Made by a program: the position numbers and the translations under genes. Shown here one piece after another: positions 28,988-36,740 of a stretch of DNA of 64,000 nucleotides. The notes under the pieces are model-generated. The model searched no databases, had not been told where the DNA came from, and saw nothing but the letters and a program-made list of their open reading frames with translations. Position 1 is the first letter of the stretch. The number at the start of each line of letters is the position of its first letter. Source of the stretch: Corallococcus macrosporus DSM 14697 (GTDB lineage: Bacteria > Myxococcota > Myxococcia > Myxococcales > Myxococcaceae); the NCBI RefSeq assembly GCF_002305895.1, contig NZ_CP022203.1, positions 8,280,001 through 8,344,000 of the forward strand, given 5' to 3'.

Positions 28988-30826
28988 TCAGGCGCCTTCG
29001 TAGAAGGCGGCGATGCGCGAGGCGTACTGCTTGAGGAGCACGCGGCGCTTGAGCTTCAGGCTGGGCGTCAGCTCGCCCGTCACCGGCGACCAGCTCTCAG
29101 CCACCACGTCGAAGCGCTTCACCTGCTCCGCGCGGGAGAGCCGGACGTTGATGGAGGCCACCAGCGCCTCCAGCTCGGCGCGGATGGCGGGCGCCTGGGT
29201 GAGCGCCTCCAGGGAGCGCGCCTCCAGGCCATGCGCCTTCGCCCACACGGGCGCGGCGTCCGGGTCCAGGCTGATGAGCGCCGTCACGTACGGGAGGCTG
29301 TCGCCAATGGCGATGGCCTGCCCCACCAGCGGGTGCGCGCGCAGCATCCCCTCGATTTTCGACGGCGCGATGTTCTTGCCGCTGGAGGTGATGAGCAGCT
29401 CCTTCTTGCGGTCGGTGATGGAGAGGTAGCCCTCCGCGTCCACCGAGCCGATGTCGCCGGTGGCCAGCCAGCCCTCCGCGTCCACCGCGCTCACAATCTT
29501 CCCGTCCGCGGCCAGGTACCCCATGAACAACACCGGCCCCCGGACGAAAATCTCCCCGTCCGCGGCCAGCCGGAGCTGCAAGCCCGGGATGGGCCGCCCC
29601 ACCGAGCCCACGCGGAAGTCCTCCGGCGTGTTGATGGTCGCGCAGCCGGTGGTCTCGCTCATGCCCCAGACCTCCAGCACCTTGAGGCCGAAGCCGCCCA
29701 GGAACTCCAGCACCTCCACGGGGATGGGCGCCGAGCCGCTGCTCGCCCAGGTGAGGGCGTCCAGGCCCAGGGCCGCGCGCAGGGGCTTGAGCACCTGGGC
29801 CTCCGCCTCGGCCGCCTTGCGCGCGAGCTCGGGTGACACCTCCCGGCCCGCGCCCTCCAGCCGGAAGACCTCCTGGAGCGCCGCGTGCGCGGCGACGACG
29901 GGCGCGCGCCGCGCTGGCTCCATGGCGTCCAGCTTCGCCTTGAGCCCCGCCGCCAGCTTCTCCCAGACGCGCGGCACGCCGAAGAACGCGGGCGGCCGCG
30001 CCTTCGCCAGCAGCGGCACCACCCCCGCCGGGTCCGCGCAGATGTAGACGTGCAGCGCCTTGTACAGCGAGCGGTACAACCCCAGCTCGCGCTCGGCGAT
30101 ATGCGCCAGCGGCAGGTAGGCGACGGAGGTGGAGCGCATCGGCGTGGGCACCACCGCGTCCACGGCGATGGCCTCGTAGAAGGCATTGCGGTGGCTCAGC
30201 ACCACGCCCTTCGGGTCACCGGTGGTGCCCGACGTGTACATCATCGCGATGGGGTCCTCGGGGCGGATGCGCTTCCAGCCGTCCTCGAAGACAGACGCAT
30301 CCTCCTGGTGCAGCGCGCGGCCCCGGGACTCCACCTCCGCGAAGGAGATGAAGCGCGCGTCCCCCGCGGGAATCGCCGAGGCGTCCACGACGATGACGTG
30401 CCGGAGCGCGTCCAGCGATTCGAGCACCGGTTGCCAGCGGGCGAGCTCGGCGGCGCCCTCCAGGACGACGATGCGCGCCTGGCTCTGCTTCGCCACGTAG
30501 CCTATCTGCTCGCCGCTCAGCGTCTGGTACGCGGTACAGGAGATGGCGCCCAGGTGCACCGCCGCATAGTCGATGAGCCAGTGCTCCGGGCGGCTGGACA
30601 TCATGATCATCATCCGCTCGCTCCACCGCAGCCCGAGCGAACCCAGCCCCCGGGAGAGCGCGGCGGTCCGCTCGCGCAGCTGGGCCCAGGTGAGCGTCGT
30701 GTCCCCCGCCGTCAACGCGGGCGCGTCCGCGTACGCCTCCGCGTTGCGCTGGAGGAGCAGCGGCAGGGTGATGTTGCTCGCCAGGGATTGGCACTGCGCT
30801 TCCAGGTCTGCGAACGACGGACGCAT
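28988..30826 (-). CDS. fadD: Long-chain acyl-CoA synthetase / AMP-dependent ligase
   Basis: 612 residues. The adenylate-forming motifs are present: MYTSGTTGDPKGVVLSHRN (P-loop-like A3), WGMSETTG (A5), ATGDIGSVDAEGYLSITDRK (A7/A8) and SSGKNIAPSKIE, the FACS-type motif near the C-terminus. It resembles the long-chain branch (FAA1/FadD15-like) in length. It activates fatty or branched acids with ATP and CoA for the dehydrogenases encoded just downstream. The gap of 69 bases to the SDR gene could hold an internal promoter, but none was seen. Confidence 0.93.
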   Translation of the reverse strand: MRPSFADLEAQCQSLASNITLPLLLQRNAEAYADAPALTAGDTTLTWAQLRERTAALSRGLGSLGLRWSERMMIMMSSRPEHWLIDYAAVHLGAISCTAYQTLSGEQIGYVAKQSQARIVVLEGAAELARWQPVLESLDALRHVIVVDASAIPAGDARFISFAEVESRGRALHQEDASVFEDGWKRIRPEDPIAMMYTSGTTGDPKGVVLSHRNAFYEAIAVDAVVPTPMRSTSVAYLPLAHIAERELGLYRSLYKALHVYICADPAGVVPLLAKARPPAFFGVPRVWEKLAAGLKAKLDAMEPARRAPVVAAHAALQEVFRLEGAGREVSPELARKAAEAEAQVLKPLRAALGLDALTWASSGSAPIPVEVLEFLGGFGLKVLEVWGMSETTGCATINTPEDFRVGSVGRPIPGLQLRLAADGEIFVRGPVLFMGYLAADGKIVSAVDAEGWLATGDIGSVDAEGYLSITDRKKELLITSSGKNIAPSKIEGMLRAHPLVGQAIAIGDSLPYVTALISLDPDAAPVWAKAHGLEARSLEALTQAPAIRAELEALVASINVRLSRAEQVKRFDVVAESWSPVTGELTPSLKLKRRVLLKQYASRIAAFYEGA

Positions 30827-30895
30827 GGGCAGCTCCTCGGTTCACGGGTTCACTGGACTGCAATGACAAACAGCGCGGCGGCGCCCCGCCCCGCG

Positions 30896-31729
30896 TCAGG
30901 GGTCGACGTAGAGGTCGAGCAGGACGTCGGGGCCGCCCCCGTAACCGCTGAAATCGCTGATGCCTTCGGCGCGCAGGACGTCTTCGTCGATGAAGCTCTG
31001 TCCCGTGCAATCGCGCGGCGAGCGCTGGAGGAGGGCCACGGCCGCGTCCGCCATGATGTCGGGCGCGCGGGCCCGCTGCATCGACGCGTCCCCCCCGAGC
31101 AGGTTCTGCACCGCCACCGTGGCGATGAGCGTCCGGGGCCAGAGCGTGTTCGCCGCGATGCCGGCCTCCGCGAACTCCGCGGCCCAGCCGAGCGTGAGCA
31201 GCGTCATCCCGTACTTCGCCATCGTGTACGCCGGGTGCAGCCCCATCCAGCGCGGCGCCAGGTTGATGGGCGGAGAGAGCGACAGGATGTGTGGGCGCGG
31301 CGCGCGGCGCAGGTGCGGCAACGCGGCGCGCGTGAGGAGGAAGGTCCCCCGGAGCTGAACCTGCTGCATCAAGTCGAAGCGCTTGAGCGGCAGCTCCTCC
31401 GTCTTCAGCGGCGCCAGCGCGCTGGCGTTGTTCACGCAGAAGTCGATGCCGCCAAAGCGCGCCACCGCCTCGTCCACGGCGCGCTGCACGTCCGCTTCCT
31501 CGCGCACGTCGCCCACCACCGCCAGCGCCTGGCCACCCGCGTCCTGGATGGCCTGCGCCGCCGTGTGCACGGTGCCGGGCAGCCGGGGGGCAGGTGTGTC
31601 TGTCTTTGCCAGCAGCACGACGTTGGCGCCCAGCCGCCCGGCGGCCACGCCCATGGCCAGCCCGATGCCGCGGCTGCCCCCCGACATCAGCAGCGTCCGT
31701 CCGGCCAGTGGCCTGGCGGCGGTCATCAC
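30896..31729 (-). CDS. Short-chain dehydrogenase/reductase, HSDL2-like
   Basis: 277 residues. The cofactor motif GGSRGIGLAMG, the NNAS motif, a Ser in ILSLSPPIN and the YTMAK catalytic pair identify a classical SDR. The pattern around LSPPINLAPRWMGLHPAYTM and the C-terminal GGGPDVLLDLYVD match the N-terminal domain of the HSDL2 group, which is linked to fatty-acid metabolism; the sterol-carrier domain of eukaryotic HSDL2 is absent. Its ATG overlaps the stop of the TetR gene (ATGA), showing tight coupling. Substrate unknown, probably a hydroxyacyl or branched alcohol. Confidence 0.9.
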   Translation of the reverse strand: MMTAARPLAGRTLLMSGGSRGIGLAMGVAAGRLGANVVLLAKTDTPAPRLPGTVHTAAQAIQDAGGQALAVVGDVREEADVQRAVDEAVARFGGIDFCVNNASALAPLKTEELPLKRFDLMQQVQLRGTFLLTRAALPHLRRAPRPHILSLSPPINLAPRWMGLHPAYTMAKYGMTLLTLGWAAEFAEAGIAANTLWPRTLIATVAVQNLLGGDASMQRARAPDIMADAAVALLQRSPRDCTGQSFIDEDVLRAEGISDFSGYGGGPDVLLDLYVDP

Positions 31730-32388
31730 GTGTCCTTGCCCTTCCGGGGCCCGGGCTTCGCCGCCGGTCCGGGCCGCGGGTGGAGGTGGGGGAAGACGTC
31801 ACGGATGATGGTGATGAGCGACTCACTCAGCAGCAGGTGCGCGTCCTCGCGTGACAGCGTGCCGCCGCGAATCCATTCGCGAATGGTGGACTTCACCATG
31901 CCGCCGTAGGAGCGCATCATCGCGCGGTGCCGCGCGTCGCTGCCCACCTCCACCTTGAGGCCGAGGAACTCGAGCGTCTTCGCGGCGGCCACGTCGTCCG
32001 CCTGGGCGAGGATGCGCTCCACCTCCGGGTCCGCGATGCTCCCCGCGCCCGTGACGGCCACGTACGTCTTGCCATGGGTGGCCACGGTGTCGAGGTACCA
32101 CTCGACGCTGCGCTCCACGCGTTGCCGCAACGTGCCGGTCGCGCTCACCTTCTCCTCCAGTCCGGGCATGAGCAGCATCCTCTTCACGACCTTCAGGTAG
32201 AGGTCGCGCTTCTGGCCGAAGTAGTGGTTGAGCAGCCCCCGGGCCACGCCCGCCTCGCGGGCGATGTCCGTGGTGGAGACCTCCGCGTAGGGACGCTCAC
32301 CGAACAGCCGCATGGCGCACTCGAGAATCTGCTCCCGGCGCGCGTCGGGCTCCAACCGCTTCCAGCGAGGGGCATCGGACGGGCTCAT
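31726..32388 (-). CDS. TetR-family transcriptional regulator of the catabolic operon
   Basis: 220 residues. The N-terminal helix-turn-helix (TTDIAREAGVARGLLNHYFG, preceded by REQILECAMRLFGE) is typical TetR; the rest is helical and variable and should bind the inducer, perhaps an acyl-CoA. GGAGGTGA precedes the ATG, which overlaps the stop of the enoyl-CoA hydratase gene. The extra upstream residues in the frame are inside that gene and are rejected. Its place inside the operon suggests autoregulation through the dyad at 33264-33284. Confidence 0.93.
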   Translation of the reverse strand: MSPSDAPRWKRLEPDARREQILECAMRLFGERPYAEVSTTDIAREAGVARGLLNHYFGQKRDLYLKVVKRMLLMPGLEEKVSATGTLRQRVERSVEWYLDTVATHGKTYVAVTGAGSIADPEVERILAQADDVAAAKTLEFLGLKVEVGSDARHRAMMRSYGGMVKSTIREWIRGGTLSREDAHLLLSESLITIIRDVFPHLHPRPGPAAKPGPRKGKDT

Positions 32389-33227
32389 CGCGTCACCTCC
32401 CGCCACGGCAGGAACGGGGGCAGGTCATTCGCGAGGGTCCGGGAGAACCGGGGAGGGCGCTTTTGCATGAAGGCCATGACCCCTTCTAGCGCGTCCGCGC
32501 TCCGGCCCAGACTCGCGATGAGCTGACTGTCCAACTGGAACGCGGGCTCCGGGGAGGGCAGCGCGCTCATCTGGTAGAGCGCCTGCCGGATGACGGCCAC
32601 GGACACGGGGGCCGTGGTCTCCACCAGCTCCCGGGCCAGCGCCTTCGCGGCGTCCAGCACCGCGTCCGGCTCGTGGAGGGAGCGGACCAGGCCCGCGCCC
32701 AGCGCCTCGTCGGCGGGAATCAGCCGGCCGCTCACCATCCAGTCGAGCGCGCGGCCCAGGCCGACGAGGCGGGGCAGGAACCAGGTGGAGCCCGCCTCCG
32801 GGTAGATGCCGCGCCGGCTGAAGACGAAGCCGAAGCGGCTGTCCTTCGAGGCCAGGCGGAAGTCCGCGGGCAGCAGCATCGTGGAGCCCACGCCCACGGC
32901 GGCGCCCCGCACGGCGGCGATGACGGGCTTGCGCATGGCGAACATCCGCCGCGTCACGCGCGTGGCGGGCTCCACCCACGCGCCCTCGGGGACCTCCGTG
33001 TTCGTCACCTCCAGCGAGTGGCCGCTCAGGTCCGCGCCCACGCAGAAGTCCCTGCCCGCGCCCGTGAGGATGACGACGCGCACGTCCTCATCCGCGTCGG
33101 CCGCGGCGAGCCCCGCGTCGAGCTCGTCCGCCATGGTCACCGTGAAACCATTCCGCGCTTCGGGCCGGTGCAGCTCGAATGTGGCGACCCGGTCCGACAC
33201 CGACGACCGGATGTGCTGGTAGGTCAT
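32385..33227 (-). CDS. Enoyl-CoA hydratase / isomerase family protein
   Basis: 280 residues. The crotonase fold is recognised by RPEARNGFTVTMADEL, GRDFCVGADLSGH (first oxyanion-hole segment), AVRGAAVGVGSTMLLPADFR (second) and FVFSRRGIYPEAGSTWFLPR. The usual first Glu is replaced by Ser/Thr (VGST), while the second Glu is kept (YPEAG), as in many hydratase/isomerase family members of uncertain specificity. It is the first gene of the operon and its stop overlaps the TetR start. The start ATG was chosen because homology begins at once; a longer frame extends upstream over the promoter and is rejected. Confidence 0.9.
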   Translation of the reverse strand: MTYQHIRSSVSDRVATFELHRPEARNGFTVTMADELDAGLAAADADEDVRVVILTGAGRDFCVGADLSGHSLEVTNTEVPEGAWVEPATRVTRRMFAMRKPVIAAVRGAAVGVGSTMLLPADFRLASKDSRFGFVFSRRGIYPEAGSTWFLPRLVGLGRALDWMVSGRLIPADEALGAGLVRSLHEPDAVLDAAKALARELVETTAPVSVAVIRQALYQMSALPSPEPAFQLDSQLIASLGRSADALEGVMAFMQKRPPRFSRTLANDLPPFLPWREVTR

Positions 33228-33257
33228 GGAGGATGCCCCGTTGCTGCAGTGAGGGTG

Positions 33258-33286
33258 ATGTTGGGCACTTATTGGCGAAGTGTCAA
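33258..33286 (-). promoter_or_regulatory. Sigma-70-type promoter of the catabolic operon
   Basis: Reading on the minus strand, a consensus -35 box TTGACA (33286-33281) is followed after exactly 17 bases by CAACAT (33263-33258), a weak -10 box. It lies 31-59 bases before the enoyl-CoA hydratase start. A dyad covers the spacer, so repressor binding would block RNA polymerase. Boxes were read by eye and have no experimental support. Confidence 0.55.
33264..33284. promoter_or_regulatory. Candidate operator of the TetR regulator
   Basis: A 21-base dyad GGCACTT-N7-AAGTGTC (6 of 7 arm bases pair) overlaps the -35/-10 spacer of the operon promoter. A second, offset inverted repeat (CACTTATTG near 33266 against CAATAGTG ending at 33291) surrounds it. 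Length and symmetry suit a TetR dimer, and the operon encodes one such regulator. The pairing of site and regulator is inferred. Confidence 0.55.
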
Positions 33287-33486
33287 TAGTGAGAACCACC
33301 TGGATTCCCAAACACTTCCAACGTGTTGCGTCATCCTTTCGCGCTGCGTCGGTGGTGAAGTGCATGTCTTTGCAGTCGCTGTAAAAAGCCGCCATGGCTG
33401 ATTTTGAGGTTATTCGGGATAGCGCCGATAATGAGCGGTTCCGGAACCCAGGTCGTGGGCCGGAAACCCGTCGTCGTGGAGACACC

Positions 33487-33813
33487 ATGAACCTGTTTTC
33501 GAAGACGCTGTTCGTGAGCGCCGCGGCTGTGCTGACACTCGCCCCGATGTCCGCTTCGGCCCTGCCCCCGGATTGCGACGTGCAGTGTGAGGGCACGCCG
33601 CCCTGCTGGCTCGTCTGCGCCGTTCCCTGGGGGATGCGGGTCATCACCTGTGAGCAGTGGATCAACGATTACGCGCTGGGTGGCACGTGCACGCCCGACG
33701 CGCAGGATCCCTACGAGGAGGAGGAGCTGTCGTCGGTGGAGCCGCGCCAAGGCGACATGCCCGGCATGGCGTCCGCCTGCCACAGCACACCTGAGCTGAC
33801 GAGCGCGCGGTAG
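33487..33813 (+). CDS. Small Cys-rich secreted protein of unknown function
   Basis: 108 residues. A signal peptide (SAAAVLTLAPMSASALPP) precedes a short domain with Cys in the order CDVQC, PPCWLVC, ITC, GGTC and SAC, likely disulphide-bonded outside the cytoplasm. The C-terminus is acidic. GGAGA lies five bases before the ATG. It is divergent from the catabolic operon and followed by a strong hairpin, so it is probably monocistronic. No family recognised. Confidence 0.8.
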   Translation: MNLFSKTLFVSAAAVLTLAPMSASALPPDCDVQCEGTPPCWLVCAVPWGMRVITCEQWINDYALGGTCTPDAQDPYEEEELSSVEPRQGDMPGMASACHSTPELTSAR

Positions 33814-33825
33814 ACGTCCCTCTGG

Positions 33826-33865
33826 CAGTCCCCCTCTCACGCATCCTGGCGTGGGAGGGGGACTG
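33826..33865 (+). terminator. Strong hairpin after the Cys-rich protein gene
   Basis: Two 17-base arms (33826-33842 and 33849-33865) pair at 16 positions plus one G-T, with a 6-base loop, 12 bases after the stop. There is no T tract. A terminator or mRNA-stabilising structure is likely. Confidence 0.65.
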
Positions 33866-33935
33866 GGCGGAGCGGCCTCCGCCCGCCGCTTTTCTCTCGC
33901 CGCCACGTGGACGCACGACGTCCTCTGGAGCGCCC

Positions 33936-34634
33936 ATGAGACCTCGTCTCCTGCCGTGGTGCCCGCTGCTCCTTCTCTGGCTGGGCGCGGCGTGCGCGGC
34001 CCAGACGCCGCTGATGCGGGCATGGGACGCGGTGGACACGGCCGCCTGTGCGTCTCCAGGCGACGACCACTGCGTGGTGCTCGGCTGCGAGGAAGGCCTG
34101 TGCGGCTTCTTCCCTTGCGAGGACGTGCTCGGCGCCGAAGACACGGCTGACGCGTCCGTGGACAGGGACGCGCCCGTCGCGGGGCAGGTGCTCGCCATGC
34201 GTCCGGGCTTCCCCATGGGCCCCGCCAGGCCCGGACGGTGGTGGCGCAGGGCCCCCTGGCTGCGTAACGGCGCCGAACCGGTGATGACGTTCCGCTGGTA
34301 CCCGGAGCGTCCGCCACTCCGACCACCGCCCGCCCTGCCCGCGCCACGGATGCAGAAGCACCACCTGTTTCCCCAGGCCAGCGACCTGGCGGTGTGGTTC
34401 ACGGATCGTGGCATCAACATCCACGACTACACGATGCTCATCCCCACCCATGTCCACCGTCGCATCCATGGCGGCGGCGCTTCCGGAGGACTGTGGAATG
34501 AAGCGTGGCGCCAGTTCATCGAAACGCGAGGCAACAGGGTGCCCAAGAACGAAATCTTCCGGTATGCCGGTGAGCTCATCTACCGCTTCGAACTCACAGG
34601 GCCCGTCAGCCCCTACTTCCGGCGGGTTCCATGA
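33936..34634 (+). CDS. SitA6-type polymorphic toxin lipoprotein (TIGR02269)
   Basis: 232 residues. A signal ending in LGAACAAQ gives a lipid anchor at Cys20. The N-terminal third has four clustered Cys (CASPGDDHCVVLGC, LCGFFPC), typical of this myxobacterial paralogous family. The C-terminal domain carries KHHLFPQ, GINIHDYTMLIP, HRRIHGGG and GGLWNEAWRQF, an HNH/AHH-like nuclease-type His pattern shared by TIGR02269 lipoproteins. By family knowledge SitA lipoproteins are handed between kin cells by TraA/TraB outer-membrane exchange and kill recipients without the matching immunity protein. The next gene overlaps by four bases and encodes the expected SitI6-type partner. The nuclease activity is inferred from motif shape only. 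Confidence 0.85.
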   Translation: MRPRLLPWCPLLLLWLGAACAAQTPLMRAWDAVDTAACASPGDDHCVVLGCEEGLCGFFPCEDVLGAEDTADASVDRDAPVAGQVLAMRPGFPMGPARPGRWWRRAPWLRNGAEPVMTFRWYPERPPLRPPPALPAPRMQKHHLFPQASDLAVWFTDRGINIHDYTMLIPTHVHRRIHGGGASGGLWNEAWRQFIETRGNRVPKNEIFRYAGELIYRFELTGPVSPYFRRVP

Positions 34635-35368
34635 CGGTCAACACCGAGACTGGCGTGGGCATCTACAGAGTCGAGGCATCCAGGACATCGAGCTACACGG
34701 GTAACCTGCGTGCCACACATCGATGGAGCCTGCCCGGGCTCGCGGACTGTCCTGGTTGCGGCGCGACCTGGGGCGTTGCTGGGCTCCACTATCCCTGCGT
34801 GGACCTGTCATCGCTCCCAGCAAGGCATGAGTACGAACAGTCGCGCCCCGAGCCATATGCCGAATGGGCGCGACTGCGCGACCAGGTACGCCCCTTCATT
34901 CCTTCTGGGTTCATCTTGCTACCGGGGACCCGGTTCGGCCCGATGGCCGGACGCGCAACCGGCACCTTCGGCCCGCTCCATCTGCAAACCTGGACGCTGA
35001 ACCTTGGCCGTGACGCCTTCGAACAACTGCAGCAAGCGGGGGTGCAGGGCCTGAGTGGATGTCCCATTCAACTGCGGGGAAGCGGAGAGTCTCCGCCCGA
35101 GCGCATCGAGCTGCAACTCACACCATGCGGGCGATTCCACCCGGATTGCCTTCCGCCAGGACGCAAGCCGCCCTGTCCCATGTGCGGCGTCGAGGACTAC
35201 GACCTCCCCGACCCCTACCACCTCGACGCGGCGTCTCTCCCCACTCAGGTGGACATCTTCCGCCTCGCGGACTGGACAACCATCATCCTGGCCACGCAGC
35301 GCTTCGTCGACGCGGTCCAGCACCTGGAGCTCGACGGCGTCACCTTCCGCCCGGTCCAGGTCCGCTGA
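34631..35368 (+). CDS. SitI6-type double-CXXCG immunity protein
   Basis: 245 residues, cytoplasmic, no signal peptide. It contains the two CxxCG motifs that name the family, CPGCG near residue 39 and CPMCG near 183, about 140 residues apart, probably one zinc knuckle. The region between is mixed alpha/beta. The ATG overlaps the toxin stop, so immunity is made with the toxin. Codon use is less GC-rich than in flanking genes, in keeping with an exchanged toxin-immunity cassette. Confidence 0.87.
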   Translation: MTVNTETGVGIYRVEASRTSSYTGNLRATHRWSLPGLADCPGCGATWGVAGLHYPCVDLSSLPARHEYEQSRPEPYAEWARLRDQVRPFIPSGFILLPGTRFGPMAGRATGTFGPLHLQTWTLNLGRDAFEQLQQAGVQGLSGCPIQLRGSGESPPERIELQLTPCGRFHPDCLPPGRKPPCPMCGVEDYDLPDPYHLDAASLPTQVDIFRLADWTTIILATQRFVDAVQHLELDGVTFRPVQVR

Positions 35369-35563
35369 CGCGCGGCTGCACGTCGCTGACAGGCACCCAG
35401 AGCGCCGGGCATGCGGGGAAGGCCCGGGGACACCTCACATCTTCAGCCTGGATGCGGCCACCGCCGCGCTCGAACAGGCTGGGACTTCCACGGCATCCTC
35501 CCGAGGGGTAGGAGGAAGGCCGCCACCGCGCGCGGCACGGGGGCGCCGCGAGGACGTCAGCGC

Positions 35564-36559
35564 CTAGCAGGCGCCACAGTCCGCGGCGCAGCTCTCCGGC
35601 GTGTTGCTGGTGCCGCAGCTCTCGGAGAGCTGGCACGTCCCGTCACCGCACTTGTAGATGTCCTGCGGACGGATGCGGGTGGTGAGCGGCCGGTACGTCA
35701 CGCCGTTGTACGTGCAGCGCGCGTAGGACGTCCGCGCGGCATCCAACTGGCAATGCGTCCGGGCAGCCCCCACGTGGGAGATGACCGTCGCGCAGTCCGG
35801 GTCCCCGCTCCACGACGACAGGCCGCACGCGCGCACCGTGCTCTCGTCGTAGGCCAGGTAGGGCGCGTCATTCGCCGCGAAGAGCCCCTCGCCATTGAAG
35901 AGGTTGCCGAAGAAGACGGCCTCCGGCTGGCCATACGTCTGCAGCTCCTCGGGGGTCGTCGGAATGGCGTTGCCCAGCGCGTCCCGGCCCTGCACGGAGA
36001 TGTTCAGGTGCACGCCGTACTTGTTCACGTGCGCCGCCAGGCAGCCCGACACGAGCTGCTGCTCGGCCACCGTGGCCGAAGCGCCGCTCGCCCAGCCCGG
36101 CGCCAGCCCCAGCGAGCCCTCCCAGGTGTGCGTGGTGCCCGCGTGCGTGTACGCCAGCGCCTGGCCGGAGGCGAGCGCGCACCGCACGATGTACCGCATC
36201 ACCTCCTCGGACCTGGCGGGGTCCGCGCTGAACCATGTATTGAAACCATTCGTCGACAGGCCATTCGTCGACAGGCCATTCGTCGACAGGCCGTTCGTCG
36301 ACAAGCCGTTCGTCGACAAGCCGTTCGTCGACAAGCCGTTCGTCGACAGGCCGTTCGTCGACAGGCCGTTGGACGACACCAGGTCGTCCGACCAGGTGCC
36401 CAGGGGCTCACCGCCCGCGTCCCCCAGCTCCGCCGGACCACACCCCACGGCGGCGACAAGGAGCAACGCTGGCAGCAGCGCCCACCGGTGCGCGAAACGG
36501 CGTCCGGTGTAGGTGACCTTGCTGCTGGAACAGGTCTGCGGGGTGGAGTGGTGAGACAT
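35564..36559 (-). CDS. NGLST-repeat lipoprotein with Cys-rich C-terminus
   Basis: 331 residues. A long N-terminus leads to a lipobox (LLLVAAVGCGP). Residues about 62-105 are eight NGLST units in tandem, a hallmark of a myxobacterial surface-protein family. The middle has several Cys and a compact beta-rich look (RYIVRCALASGQAL, LNISVQGRDALGN). The C-terminus, KCGDGTCQLSES then CAADCGAC, resembles short calcium-binding or dockerin-like Cys motifs. GGAGG lies five bases before the ATG. No enzyme motif was found. A role at the surface or in adhesion is possible. Confidence 0.87.
   Translation of the reverse strand: MSHHSTPQTCSSSKVTYTGRRFAHRWALLPALLLVAAVGCGPAELGDAGGEPLGTWSDDLVSSNGLSTNGLSTNGLSTNGLSTNGLSTNGLSTNGLSTNGLSTNGFNTWFSADPARSEEVMRYIVRCALASGQALAYTHAGTTHTWEGSLGLAPGWASGASATVAEQQLVSGCLAAHVNKYGVHLNISVQGRDALGNAIPTTPEELQTYGQPEAVFFGNLFNGEGLFAANDAPYLAYDESTVRACGLSSWSGDPDCATVISHVGAARTHCQLDAARTSYARCTYNGVTYRPLTTRIRPQDIYKCGDGTCQLSESCGTSNTPESCAADCGAC
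36246..36365 (-). repeat. Eight 15-bp tandem repeats encoding NGLST
   Basis: The top-strand unit is CCRTTCGTCGACARG, eight copies with only two variable positions, followed by a degenerate ninth. Each copy contains GTCGAC. The near-identity at the DNA level shows recent slippage or homogenisation. In frame, so copy-number change would lengthen or shorten the protein without frameshift. Confidence 0.95.
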
Positions 36560-36740
36560 GACGGCCTCCGGTTTTTGGGGGTAGCCGCGTTTCTCGCGGC
36601 CAAGACAACCGGTAGTCCTTCTCCCCTCGCGTGACAGGTGCCCTCCCGGGCAGTTCGCGCACGTCGGTCATGCGGCAAACACGTAGTTCGTGCGCCGGCT
36701 GACGCTCAGTGCCCATTCCGCCCAGCCGCCAACGTTGCAG

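Noticed and set aside
33228-33665. A longer enoyl-CoA hydratase beginning near 33665
   Set aside because: The extension crosses the promoter and dyad and has no crotonase homology.
36246-36365. Direct repeats considered as a CRISPR array
   Set aside because: The units are contiguous without spacers and are in frame as NGLST codons.
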